This document shows, in pieces, positions 43,442-52,642 of a stretch of 64,000 bases of DNA. Each line of letters begins with the position of its first letter. Positions within the stretch are counted from its first letter, which is position 1. The DNA is from Parabacteroides faecis (GTDB taxonomy: Bacteria > Bacteroidota > Bacteroidia > Bacteroidales > Tannerellaceae): the NCBI RefSeq assembly GCF_014647375.1, contig NZ_BMPB01000011.1, positions 124,001-188,000 of the forward strand, in the 5' to 3' direction. The translations under genes were made by a program, and so were the position numbers. Under the pieces are notes generated by a model that ran no database searches, had not been told where the DNA came from, and saw nothing but the letters and a program-made list of their open reading frames with translations.

Positions 43442-46201
43442 ATGGAAGTGTCAAATATCCAATATCTTGTTGATAAGATACATAGAGCAAAGATTAGTTT
43501 TTTGAAACTTATTACAGCTAATGATGTGGGTGCAACAGGTGCTCATCAAGCAGGATTTCATCTTCCCAAAAACTCATGGAAACTTTTTTTTGATTCTCCA
43601 GGTATTAAAGGATATAATAAAGATAAGTATGTAATAATCAATTGGGGGAATGGCCTGAATACCCAGAGTCGTGCTATTTATTATGGAAAAGGAACACGTA
43701 ATGAATATCGTCTTACACGTTTTGGGCAGAACTTTCCTTTTCTTAAAGAAAATAATATTGATGATGTGTTGGGAATTATACGTAATTTTGATGATACATA
43801 CGAAGGATTTATTATCTATAAAGAAAGTGTGCAGGATTTTTTTAAAGAGTCTGGATTTACTAAAGATAATTTTAATACAATCATTATCAATAGTGATAAA
43901 AATATAGAGGTTCTTAAAGATGCCCACGGAGAACTTCAGCCGGATAAATCGGAACAACTTGTTTTGTTTCCTGTTACTAAAGATAATGACAAAGATGAGA
44001 TCAGAGAAAAAACATTTAGGCCGAAAGCCCATATATTAAGTCTACTGGGAGATGAACTTATAAAAAGTCCTGTAATGGCTATTTATGAGCTTGTAAAGAA
44101 TGCGTACGATGCTGATGCTATGAAGGTTGATGTCAATTTTAATAATATTGATAAGGAGGGAACGGCATTTATATCGGTTGAAGATGACGGAATTGGTATG
44201 ACTTCAGATATAATTGAAAATGTATGGTTAGAGCCAGGAAGTGATTTCAGGAAGCCTGTTGATAAATTGTCAAATGCGAGAATAATAGTAAAGTCTCCAA
44301 TATATAGGCGTGTACCTATGGGGGAAAAAGGGATTGGACGTTTTGCTGTTCATAAACTTGGATCTGAGATAACCCTTATTACTCGTCCATTACTAATAAA
44401 AAAAGATAATGAAGGTAATATTATATCGACTTTGCTTGCAGATTATGAGATAAAATTGTCTATAGATTGGAATGAATTTAATCAATCCCGACATTTATCT
44501 GATGTTCCGGTAGTCTGGAAAATAAGAAAAGATCCGCGAGTATTCAAATTTAAAGATCGGAGTGGTACTTATATTGAGCTAAAGAATTTGAAAGACATAT
44601 GGACAAAAGGTATGGCGAAAGAGTTGAAAGGTTATACTATTTCGATGTTATCACCTCGTTTGGAGAAAAATAGTTTTAAAATAAATTTGTCTTTTGATAA
44701 TCAATGGCTATATGACTCCCCTTCTATAGAAGATCTTTTAGAGGAAGCTCCTTATAAGATTTTGATTTCTGTGGATAAATATTTTAATATGGAACTTGAT
44801 TATAAATTCTCTTTAAAGAATACAAGTAAGATTGGTGAAAGGGAAATAAAAGATGATGAACGTTATAACATTAATATTAAAAGCGCATTAAGACCGTATC
44901 TTCGTTCGTCATATGAAAAACAAGGATTTGACGATATAGAGGTTGAGGAAAAACTCTTGAGTTTTGATAAAGAAGTACAAACATTGCCCTTTGGAAATTT
45001 AATTTTTGAATTTTATTCATATGATTTGGATTCAGCTTCTTTAAGAGATTATTCAAGCGATAACAAATTAACAAAAACTGTTTTAAGAGAGCATTCGGGT
45101 ATTAAGGTTTACAAAGGTGATATGCGTGTTTTTGACTATGGAGAAAAAGGAAATGATTGGCTGGGAATAGATTTAGAACGTATTCAAAATAAAGAGTGGT
45201 TTTCAAATAATCAAAATATAGGATATGTCTACTTGAATCCGGAGCAATCTGTTTCCCTTGTGGAAAAAACAAATCGGGAAGGATTTATTCATAACAAAGC
45301 ATATGATTTATTTTTTATTGTTCTCAGATATCTGCTTACAGAATTTAAAAATATTCGTTTAAGTGATCGCAGGAGATGGTTAAATTTTAATCGAGGGGTA
45401 ACGGAAAAGAATTTTGCGGCAAGAATTAATAACTTTAAAGAACTTGTTGAAAATTCAGAAATAGATACCGCGGAAAAAAAAGAAAAATTAATCATAGAGG
45501 CAAAAAAATTAGAAGAAAAATATGAGGAAGATACTAAAATACTTATGATTCCGGCGGGAGTTGGTATGACTGCCTCTGTAGCTTTACATGAAATAGAGAA
45601 GCTTGTTCCAAGAATGGAGGAAACTATTCAATACGAGTTTTTGGATAAGGATATAATAGTAAATCAAGTAGCAGAATTAAGGGTTTATACTGAAGGTATT
45701 ATATCAGTGCTTAGAAAAGGAGGTAGTGAAAAGACGGATATAAACAAAGCTATTCAGCGAGCGGTAGATAATTATAAACGTAAATTAAAGGATCGAAGAA
45801 TAACGAATATATTAGATTTGGATGAAAATATAGAAAATCTGAAGGTTGAAAAAAGATTTTTTGTTACAATAATGATGAATCTTATAGATAATAGTATTTA
45901 TTGGCTTGATACAGTGAATAGGGAGGAACCTTCAATTTTTATTAAGAGTTTTCTGGATAACAATGTTCCGGTTGTCATAGTAGCAGATAATGGTCCGGGA
46001 TTTAAAGATGACATATCTGATATAATAACACCTTTCTTTTCAAGAAAGAATGATGGTATTGGTATAGGATTGTATCTTGTAGATACAATTATGATGAAAT
46101 ATGGAAAATTTGATATTGTTACAGAAGTTGAGGCTGAAGATTATGGAATTCCAAAAGAATATGGAGGAGCAGTAGTTAAATTGACTTTTAATAAAATATA
46201 A
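43442..46201 (+). CDS. EcoRII-N domain fused to a MORC/MutL-type GHKL ATPase and a histidine-kinase module
   Basis: A 919-residue protein; the ATG at 43442 is preferred to a TTG 12 bp upstream. Residues about 10-135 resemble the N-terminal DNA-recognition domain of EcoRII-type endonucleases (ANDVGATGAHQAGFHLP, then YGKGTRNEYRLTRFGQNFPF). A first GHKL ATPase of the paraMORC/MutL kind follows: ELVKNAYDADA with Asn220, DDGIGM with Asp249, GEKGIGRFAVHKLG. After an S5-like region and a Lys/Glu-rich helix comes a histidine-kinase-like end: ASVALHEIEKL with candidate acceptor His716, N-box NLIDNS (Asn813), G1 DNGPGF (Asp849) and GIGIGLYLVD. No nuclease motif is seen. The partner receiver gene starts 3 bp later. 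The DNA is much more A/T-rich than the core genes, suggesting transfer. Confidence 0.85.
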   Translation: MEVSNIQYLVDKIHRAKISFLKLITANDVGATGAHQAGFHLPKNSWKLFFDSPGIKGYNKDKYVIINWGNGLNTQSRAIYYGKGTRNEYRLTRFGQNFPFLKENNIDDVLGIIRNFDDTYEGFIIYKESVQDFFKESGFTKDNFNTIIINSDKNIEVLKDAHGELQPDKSEQLVLFPVTKDNDKDEIREKTFRPKAHILSLLGDELIKSPVMAIYELVKNAYDADAMKVDVNFNNIDKEGTAFISVEDDGIGMTSDIIENVWLEPGSDFRKPVDKLSNARIIVKSPIYRRVPMGEKGIGRFAVHKLGSEITLITRPLLIKKDNEGNIISTLLADYEIKLSIDWNEFNQSRHLSDVPVVWKIRKDPRVFKFKDRSGTYIELKNLKDIWTKGMAKELKGYTISMLSPRLEKNSFKINLSFDNQWLYDSPSIEDLLEEAPYKILISVDKYFNMELDYKFSLKNTSKIGEREIKDDERYNINIKSALRPYLRSSYEKQGFDDIEVEEKLLSFDKEVQTLPFGNLIFEFYSYDLDSASLRDYSSDNKLTKTVLREHSGIKVYKGDMRVFDYGEKGNDWLGIDLERIQNKEWFSNNQNIGYVYLNPEQSVSLVEKTNREGFIHNKAYDLFFIVLRYLLTEFKNIRLSDRRRWLNFNRGVTEKNFAARINNFKELVENSEIDTAEKKEKLIIEAKKLEEKYEEDTKILMIPAGVGMTASVALHEIEKLVPRMEETIQYEFLDKDIIVNQVAELRVYTEGIISVLRKGGSEKTDINKAIQRAVDNYKRKLKDRRITNILDLDENIENLKVEKRFFVTIMMNLIDNSIYWLDTVNREEPSIFIKSFLDNNVPVVIVADNGPGFKDDISDIITPFFSRKNDGIGIGLYLVDTIMMKYGKFDIVTEVEAEDYGIPKEYGGAVVKLTFNKI

Positions 46202-46204
46202 CTT

Positions 46205-47491
46205 ATGAAATACTTTGAACCTAATGTTGTTATCGTTGATGACAAAGAAGATGAGGTTTCCGGACTCATTGAATATTATCAAAAATCAGGAGCTGGTTGT
46301 AAATTTTTTAATGCAAATTTGTATGATGGTGATGATCGTCCTGAAAAAAAAATGTCTGATGTTATTTTATTATACTTGGACTTGTACTATAAAGAGGGAA
46401 TCGATTTGGACTATGAATTGCCGGCAGATTGGGTTAGAGATATTATTCCTCCAAAGTCGTTCTATATTTTGATACTATGGACAAAAGATCCTTCACAGGC
46501 GAGTGGCGTTCTCCGTGAATTGGAAAAATATAATACTAAGCCTTATCAGGTATTTATTGAAAATAAAGGAAATTATATAAATAAAAGTACTGGGAAATAT
46601 GACTATAGCAAATTAATTGATTCTATAGAAAATAAATTGTCTGATATACCTGCATTTGATGAGATTCAGATTTGGAAGAATAACATAAAAAAAACTTCAA
46701 ATATAGTTTTGGGGGGATTAGTTTCTGAAGATGTAAATGAATCTACAAATAAAATAAGAAAAATAATAGTTAGTCATGGAGGAGAAGTTGTTAAAAATTC
46801 GGAATCATTATTAAAAAGATCGGTGTTATTTGAGGCCCTAAATAATGTTTTAGTATCAAGTATTCCCCAATATGATTCAGAGAATAATATATCAAAGGAA
46901 GATGAAGCAAATCTTTATGATTTGTCAAAAATAAATACTGTTCATGTTGATAGGCGGCTAAATAGTTGGTTCCACTTTACATTGAGAGATGATCTGAAAG
47001 ATAAACTTTTTCCGGGTATTATAGCCAGAAATGATAGTGCTTTTTTGCAAAAATATTACTCTATACAAGATGATGTAATTGTGAATAATCTTCTTAAATA
47101 TCAACTTGATTCTGAAAGTACAAAAATAGAAGATATTGTTCTTAATATAACTAGGCCGTGTGATTATGCTCAGAACAAATATGGTAAAAATATAAAATTG
47201 TTAAGTGGGGTCAGAATAATTAAACCTGCCAGGAAAGATTCTGATAAATGTGAAATTCGTTTGAATGGAAAAACACCTGACTGTATAAAAAAATTCGATC
47301 ATTTATTTCATGATGATGTTGAAAATGATATAACTTTAATTTTTGATTTTAGATATGTTTTTTCATTGCCAGGTACAGTTTTTTTGAGTGAGTTTTATAA
47401 TTTAAAAATGCTTAATAAGGAATTATTATCAGAAATTCAATTTAGCTACAGTAGCTATGCAAGTAGGCCTGGATTCACAAAGATTTTCTAA
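46205..47491 (+). CDS. Receiver-domain protein, partner of the EcoRII-N/GHKL kinase
   Basis: A 428-residue protein starting 3 bp after the kinase gene, so translationally coupled. The N-terminal about 120 residues look like a divergent response-regulator receiver: VVIVDDKEDE with the acidic pair Asp12-Asp13, LLYLDLYYKEG with the candidate phospho-acceptor Asp59, and LILWTKDP with the conserved Thr after strand 4. The remaining about 300 residues match no domain I recognise; they contain no HTH, nuclease or membrane segment that I can see. This C-terminal part is therefore the likely effector or complex-forming domain of unknown type. It is A/T-rich like its partner, and a terminator follows at 47598-47630. 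Confidence 0.7.
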   Translation: MKYFEPNVVIVDDKEDEVSGLIEYYQKSGAGCKFFNANLYDGDDRPEKKMSDVILLYLDLYYKEGIDLDYELPADWVRDIIPPKSFYILILWTKDPSQASGVLRELEKYNTKPYQVFIENKGNYINKSTGKYDYSKLIDSIENKLSDIPAFDEIQIWKNNIKKTSNIVLGGLVSEDVNESTNKIRKIIVSHGGEVVKNSESLLKRSVLFEALNNVLVSSIPQYDSENNISKEDEANLYDLSKINTVHVDRRLNSWFHFTLRDDLKDKLFPGIIARNDSAFLQKYYSIQDDVIVNNLLKYQLDSESTKIEDIVLNITRPCDYAQNKYGKNIKLLSGVRIIKPARKDSDKCEIRLNGKTPDCIKKFDHLFHDDVENDITLIFDFRYVFSLPGTVFLSEFYNLKMLNKELLSEIQFSYSSYASRPGFTKIF

Positions 47492-47597
47492 AAGATATGC
47501 ATGAAAGACAGAATATGGTAGAATATGAATTACAATGTTAAGATATGTTGTTTTTTTATGTATCCATAATTAAAAATGAGTTCCTGTAACAGAGAGA

Positions 47598-47630
47598 GGG
47601 TAAAATCAAGATCTGATTTTACCCTTTTTT
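47598..47630 (+). terminator. Terminator of the GHKL/receiver operon
   Basis: Perfect 11-bp stem GGGTAAAATCA/TGATTTTACCC (47598-47608, 47614-47624) with a 5-base loop, then six T. Confidence 0.85.
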
Positions 47631-47714
47631 ATTAGAACTCCTGTTTGAGAATAAATTCAAATGATTAATTTTTGAGTGGGGATTGAAGATATCTGATCAA
47701 CGCATATAAATGTA

Positions 47715-48878
47715 TTATTTGTTTTGTTTTTCTTTTACCCATTCTGTGAATGTTTTGAGTGTTAATATTTTACTTTGTCATTGTTTATCAAATGATTTGA
47801 GATAAGGCTGTGGGACAACCAATGTCACTTTGCTTTTTTTCATTTCCGCTAATTGATTTCTGGAAATACCTTGTTGTAGGGTCTTTATAGGGATACGATC
47901 TGCTTCATTGATGATTTGACGCCATTTATCTTTATAGGTTGTTTTTGCTCCTAGTAAGATTAACTTATCATTAGAGAATAAGAGATTATGATATTCTTTA
48001 CTACCAGGAAATATAAAATCCGGTTTTTTTGTTATTTTCAGTAAGGGGTTGATACTCAAATATTAATCCTTGTTTTTGAAAAAATGTTTCCAAATGGTGT
48101 TCCAAAGATTTACCCGCACAACTTTTACGGCAGTTCAGAACCATATTTGAAAATTTAACTTGTTCCTCAATAGAAGTAAACAGGTGCGTGAGTTGTTTTG
48201 TATAGAGTTTTTCTTCGAATGCTTTAAATAAGTTGAACTCTGTTTCAATCCATTTTAATAACTGTTTATCGATTTCATTTATAACTTTTTGATCAGAGAC
48301 ACGCCATGCTTCTATATAGCAGTTCATAGCAAATATAGCCATTTCCTTTGTAGGAGGAAATTCTGAAAATTGACTAATAAATCCTGAAAATATCTCTTTT
48401 AGCTTCTTTTCAGGATTATAGGTTGTATTTTTATTTATAAAATGATTGGTGTCATTGGAGGAAAGATTAAATGATGCCATAAAATCGTCAATATCATTGT
48501 CCGCCTGAAGTATAAAAGCCTGAAAATTATCTGTATCCATTTGGCAAATAATCAATACATCACCAACATTATCATCCTGTAAAAAAGGAAAATTTCGGCC
48601 AAAACATGTAATACGAAATTCATTACGTGTTCCACATCCGTAATATTTTATTTTACTCGAAGTTTCAAAATCATTTTGCCATTTAATTAAAATTTTACGT
48701 TCTGTATTTATCCCTTTTCTCCAGTCTTTATCAATCCATGTGGAGGTGACATCTTTAGGTATATAGTATCCATTTGATTTGCTCCTGTTTTTCCTGCACC
48801 ATTGGATGATATATATTTACAATATGCATTTTGGGATTGTTTTATTGTGTTAACAACAAGATCAACTAGTTTGCTCAT
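47715..48878 (-). pseudogene. EcoRII-like type II restriction endonuclease, disrupted by three lesions
   Basis: Read from the ATG at 48878, the ancestral protein has an EcoRII-N domain (YCKYISSNGAGKTGANQ, then in another frame NGYYIPKDV and GCGTRNEFRITCFGRNFPF). The catalytic EcoRII-C domain follows (RKSCAGKSLEHHLETFF, then PDFIFPG, LLGAKTTYKDKWRQI, QLAEMKKSKVTLVVPQP). Lesions: a frameshift near 48774-48780, explicable by loss of one 4-base unit; a one-base shift in an A7 run (48024-48030) between the halves of the catalytic core; and an in-frame TGA at 47778-47780, after which 20 more family-like codons (KILTLKTFTEWV) run to a TAA at 47715. Its start overlaps the methyltransferase end by 17 bp. 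As assembled it cannot make active enzyme. Confidence 0.88.
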
Positions 48879-50157
48879 GTTTATTGTCTAATAGTGATTT
48901 GACGACCTTTTCAGAAACAGCGGTGATTAAGGGCACGACAACGGAGTTCCCACATTGGCGATAAGCTTGAACATCAGAAACAGCATTAATTATATAGTTG
49001 TCTTCATATCCCATTAGTCTGGCACACTCGCGAGGTGTGAGTCTTCTGGGATTAGAGTTTTCACCCTGCGGTATAAGTACTTCAGAACCATCTTTATAAT
49101 ATCGGGCACTTAATGTTCGTGAGATTCCATTTAAATCAGTCATGCCATAACCAAAACCATTACCTTTTGCTTTATGTTTTTCTGCATAATTTCGAAGATA
49201 TCCCCATAATTTATCTGATAGCGTATATTTATCTTCAGGATTAGGTTCAAGAATATCACTTATTGTTTTTTGAGGTTCTGATAATTCAGGGAAAGAAAAA
49301 CTTTCTTTGCCTTTGAAATATAGCTTATCAAAACCTATGATCATAATACGCTCTCTGTGTTGAGGAACGAATGCTTTTCCATCCATTATTTGATAATAAA
49401 TATCATAATCCAAAGCTTTTAACGTTTCTGAGATAATTTTAAATGTATTACCTTTATCATGTGAAACGAGATTTTTAACATTTTCTAGAAAAAAGGCCTT
49501 AGGCCTTTTACGATCGATAATATCTGCCACATCAAAAAATAACGTACCTTGGGCTTTATCCAGAAAACCATGTGCACGCCCTAAACTATTTTTTTTGGAT
49601 ATTCCAGCTATTGAAAATGGTTGGCAAGGGAAACCTGCACATAGAATATCAAAATTATCTGGTATGTATTTTTTAGTATCTTCTTTGGTTATATCTCCAA
49701 AAGGCATCTCTCCGAAATTTGCCATATATGTTTTTTGGGCAAATTCATTCCATTCAGAAGAGAATACGCATTTTCCTCCTTGTTTTTGCATTGCAATGCG
49801 AAAACCTCCCATCCCAGCAAACAGATCAATAAATGTAAATAGGGGTTTTTCTGGAGAGGGATAAGGTATATTGAAGATATCCTTGAAAAGACCATATTGT
49901 AAAGGATTTTCTGCAACAAAACTTTTTAGATTAATATTGGGATATTTATATGTAACTAGTTCTTTTATTCCTGCAACGGCTTCCTCTTTATATGTTTTTG
50001 CACTTTCTGAGTCTCTATTGTGCAGATAATGAGTAATAAGAGCTAACTGCTTGTTCAAAGAATCAGGTCCATATATACGGATTTTCATCTTTTTACCTGC
50101 AATATCACTAATATATATTTTTTCCGGAAACAGTTCAAGATTTACTTTTTTCTCCAT
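48862..50157 (-). CDS. C5 cytosine DNA methyltransferase (EcoRII/Dcm-associated)
   Basis: Methylates cytosine at carbon 5. The 431-residue protein has an N-terminal extension of about 105 residues and then the ordered motifs. Motif I is FIDLFAGMGGFRIAM. Motif IV is CAGFPCQPFSIAG with the catalytic Cys in PCQ. Motif VI is FFLENVKNL and motif VIII HRERIMIIGF. A variable target-recognition region precedes the C-terminal GNSVVVPLI. All motifs are intact. It lies between vsr (46 bp upstream) and the EcoRII-like gene (17-bp overlap), so the target is probably CCWGG or similar, inferred from partners rather than read from the protein. It may now act as a solitary methylase, or protect the host from the adjacent EcoRII-N/GHKL system. 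Confidence 0.93.
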   Translation of the reverse strand: MEKKVNLELFPEKIYISDIAGKKMKIRIYGPDSLNKQLALITHYLHNRDSESAKTYKEEAVAGIKELVTYKYPNINLKSFVAENPLQYGLFKDIFNIPYPSPEKPLFTFIDLFAGMGGFRIAMQKQGGKCVFSSEWNEFAQKTYMANFGEMPFGDITKEDTKKYIPDNFDILCAGFPCQPFSIAGISKKNSLGRAHGFLDKAQGTLFFDVADIIDRKRPKAFFLENVKNLVSHDKGNTFKIISETLKALDYDIYYQIMDGKAFVPQHRERIMIIGFDKLYFKGKESFSFPELSEPQKTISDILEPNPEDKYTLSDKLWGYLRNYAEKHKAKGNGFGYGMTDLNGISRTLSARYYKDGSEVLIPQGENSNPRRLTPRECARLMGYEDNYIINAVSDVQAYRQCGNSVVVPLITAVSEKVVKSLLDNKHEQTS

Positions 50158-50203
50158 GTCATTATTCTCTTTCTAATACAAAGGTACAATAATCATTCAT
50201 TAT

Positions 50204-50620
50204 TTATTCAATGATTGACTCTGTAATTTTTGTAAGTGTATTTTCTCTTTGGTTTGGCTTAAGTTCACATTCCCAAATAATCAAAACCTTCCATCCTGCT
50301 TCTTTCAATTGTTTTTGTTGTTCTATATCTCTGATTTTGTTTTTGTTGATTTTTTCCATCCACCAGTCTGTTCTTGTTTTGGGGACGACGAAATAGGGGC
50401 ATCCTTCATGTTTATGCCAGAAACAACCATTTATAAAGATAACGATTTTGTAACGAGGTAATACTATATCAGGTTTGCCGGGAAGATTTTTGACGTTAAT
50501 GCGATAACGAAATCCTCTATGAAAAAGGTATTTACGAACTATGATTTCCGGTTTAGTGTTGTGATTCTTTATCCGGGACATATTATAGCTCCGTGTCTCT
50601 TTTGAATGTACGTCTGCCAT
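50204..50620 (-). CDS. vsr: Very short patch repair endonuclease
   Basis: Nicks next to T:G mismatches created by deamination of 5-methylcytosine, limiting mutation at methylated sites. The 138-residue protein has the normal length. It shows the Vsr start (SRIKNHNTKPEIIVRKYL), the catalytic GKPDIVLPRYK with the metal-binding Asp, the zinc and active-site block INGCFWHKHEGCPYF, and WWMEKINKN. It is the first gene of a vsr-methylase-endonuclease operon and has a -7 box just upstream. Its presence supports C5 methylation by the neighbour. Confidence 0.95.
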   Translation of the reverse strand: MADVHSKETRSYNMSRIKNHNTKPEIIVRKYLFHRGFRYRINVKNLPGKPDIVLPRYKIVIFINGCFWHKHEGCPYFVVPKTRTDWWMEKINKNKIRDIEQQKQLKEAGWKVLIIWECELKPNQRENTLTKITESIIE

Positions 50621-50641
50621 TTGCTATTGTCATTTTTGATA

Positions 50642-50649
50642 CAAACCTA
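50642..50649 (-). promoter_or_regulatory. -7 promoter box of the vsr-methylase operon
   Basis: Minus-strand TAGGTTTG fits TAnnTTTG and lies 22 bp before the vsr ATG. No -33 TTTG at standard distance. Confidence 0.45.
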
Positions 50650-50677
50650 TAAAAAAGAATGGATTTAAAATATATAA

Positions 50678-51193
50678 TTATATTATTTTTTGAGGCATGT
50701 TGAAGAATGGAATGAGGAAAATATTCAAATTCGTGCCCATGAATTAGCAGAAAAGGCAAAAGAAGTTTGGAAGTATCCTTATTTGCCAGTAGATATTCTT
50801 GAAGCCTATAAATCATCAGATATTGAAAATCCTGAATACACATTAGAGCATTATGAATATTTGAAAGATGATATATTGACATTGTATTATGCTTTACGTA
50901 AGAGGATTATGAATACAGATCCTTCCGTAAAAGAGGAAATGAAGAAATTGTATATTGCTTTTAAGGCTTATACAAATTTTGTTGATATTGTCCCTCAGAA
51001 ATCGAGGTTGCGCTTGTCTTTGAATATTGCTTTTCCGGATATCCTTGATCCTAAAGGGCTATGTAAAGATGTCTCGGAAGTGGGACGATGGGGAAATGGA
51101 GATGTAGAAGTTGGCTTATATAACTTGAATGAAATAGATGATGTTATGGATTTAATTCAACAAGCCTTTGATAAGCAAATGGAAGATTATTGA
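50678..51193 (+). pseudogene. C-terminal fragment of a GmrSD-like (DUF262/DUF1524/DUF5655) protein
   Basis: The frame opens after a stop at 50675 without a convincing start codon or ribosome site. Its first residues (HVEEWNEENIQIRAHELAEK, then VWKYPYL) match the end of the DUF1524 nuclease domain. The rest (MKKLYIAFKAYTNFVDIVPQ, then DVSEVGRWGNGDVEVGL) is the DUF5655 domain normally found at the C-terminus of GmrSD-type restriction proteins. About 165 residues remain of a family of roughly 600-700; the DUF262 part and the nuclease core are gone. It abuts the vsr promoter, so the loss probably happened when the restriction-modification genes arrived or rearranged. A TTG at 50690 could still allow expression of the stub. 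Confidence 0.75.
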
Positions 51194-51210
51194 ATTTTGA
51201 TAAAATAGGA

Positions 51211-52236
51211 CTATTTTAAATGCATCCGAATATACTTATTCACCGGTTTTTCAAAATAGCGGTATGATAGTAGGCTGCAACAGATGGTAATCAAGAGTAA
51301 TATTGGGATTACTATTTGCCACGGATAATTCCAACCGGTGCTTTTGTATAATTCTATAATAAACAGGTGGATAAGGTACATGGCGTAACTTATGTCGCCA
51401 CCGATTACAAGATATTTATTACTCAGAAAGCGGGAAATCATTCCTTTGTTCATTGCAAAGACATAAAGGAGCAAAGAGACGGGTAACCAATAATATACCG
51501 AATACCGATATACTTTAGGTAGTACACCGGCTGAACCACAATAATAAAACGCAATGAATAATGCTACCGCTCCGATTTCAAACCATGTCGCCCGATTTAC
51601 ACTCCAATTTCCTGTACTCTTGTCATACAGTTTGAAGAGCAACATTCCCACAAGGAAATCCGGTAGCCGAGTCAATGGATTCACATACCAGTAAGCCCGT
51701 ATCTGCTCTTCAGGAGTGAAATACATACCACAGGCAACTATTAAACCTGTTGCAATCAATATCCAAAACAACTTACGGGTATCGTTTAGCCATAAAGCTA
51801 AAAATGGAAACAAGAAATAGAACAGTTGTTCACACCCCAAACTCCAGGAGGGGGAGTTGAAAGCAAAGAAGTAGTCCGTCTGCGGAATGAACGGGTGAAC
51901 CAAAAATAATTGTGACACAAGTTTTAATACCGTATCCCAGTTCATTGCCAATAGAGCCCCTCCGACCAGAGGATACAACATAAGAGTGGCGATATGCAAT
52001 GGATAAACTCGTGCGAAGCGGGCTATCCAAAACTCACGACGAGATATACTTTTAGATTCAAATTTTCGTTGATAATTGTATGCGATGATAAAACCACTTA
52101 ATACAAAGAAAAAACTTACCCCGACAAACCCTTCTTTATATAAAAAATGGGAGAAATGAGGATCGATTACATAACAATGTGCGGCAAATACCATCAATGC
52201 AAATATAAACCTTAACGAGGTAAGAGGTTTTATCAT
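51211..52236 (-). CDS. Acyltransferase family 3 membrane protein (OafA/YrhL type)
   Basis: Polytopic membrane acyltransferase of 341 residues that would O-acylate surface polysaccharide or a similar substrate. The family start is clear (LTSLRFIFALMVFAAHCYVI with the conserved His, then GFVGVSFFFVLSGFIIAYNY and RREFWIARFARVYPLH), and about ten hydrophobic segments follow. It has no SGNH extension. It converges on the GmrSD fragment with 17 bp between stops and is not obviously linked to the restriction genes. No glycosyltransferase lies nearby to indicate its acceptor. Confidence 0.88.
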   Translation of the reverse strand: MIKPLTSLRFIFALMVFAAHCYVIDPHFSHFLYKEGFVGVSFFFVLSGFIIAYNYQRKFESKSISRREFWIARFARVYPLHIATLMLYPLVGGALLAMNWDTVLKLVSQLFLVHPFIPQTDYFFAFNSPSWSLGCEQLFYFLFPFLALWLNDTRKLFWILIATGLIVACGMYFTPEEQIRAYWYVNPLTRLPDFLVGMLLFKLYDKSTGNWSVNRATWFEIGAVALFIAFYYCGSAGVLPKVYRYSVYYWLPVSLLLYVFAMNKGMISRFLSNKYLVIGGDISYAMYLIHLFIIELYKSTGWNYPWQIVIPILLLITICCSLLSYRYFEKPVNKYIRMHLK

Positions 52237-52265
52237 GTCTAAATTTTTATTTCTGATTATGGCTG

Positions 52266-52273
52266 CAAAGATA
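52266..52273 (-). promoter_or_regulatory. -7 promoter box of the acyltransferase gene
   Basis: Minus-strand TATCTTTG fits TAnnTTTG and lies 30 bp before the ATG. No -33 match. Confidence 0.45.
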
Positions 52274-52642
52274 ATTTAAAGTAATCTCACGTCCTAACGA
52301 TTCATCTAATCATTACAGATTGTCATTTTGATAATTATCCCTTCATTCTCTTGCTTTGTATGGAGAAGGGTAGGTGAGGAATGCTCTTTGGGGGCCTCAG
52401 CAGAGGTTGAGGTTTATCATAAAGATTTTTGTAGGAGATAGAAAAGAAATTTGATAAGACAATAAAACAATCATCGTGATGATTTCAGGGCTAGTGATAG
52501 GGAAAAAGCAAAATCTGCAGCAATCTGTCAACTGAAAATGAACTGTTCAGAAAGAGCTTCTAGCTTTCAGAAAGACACGTAAACCTGGTATTAGAGTATA
52601 ATCCCGAAGATAATTTCCCAATATTTTGTAGTGTTAAAATTT

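Noticed and set aside
48001..48555. Two separate small genes (47778-48059 and 48001-48555)
   Set aside because: Together, and with additional upstream frame sequence, they rebuild a single EcoRII-like protein; they are pieces of one disrupted gene.
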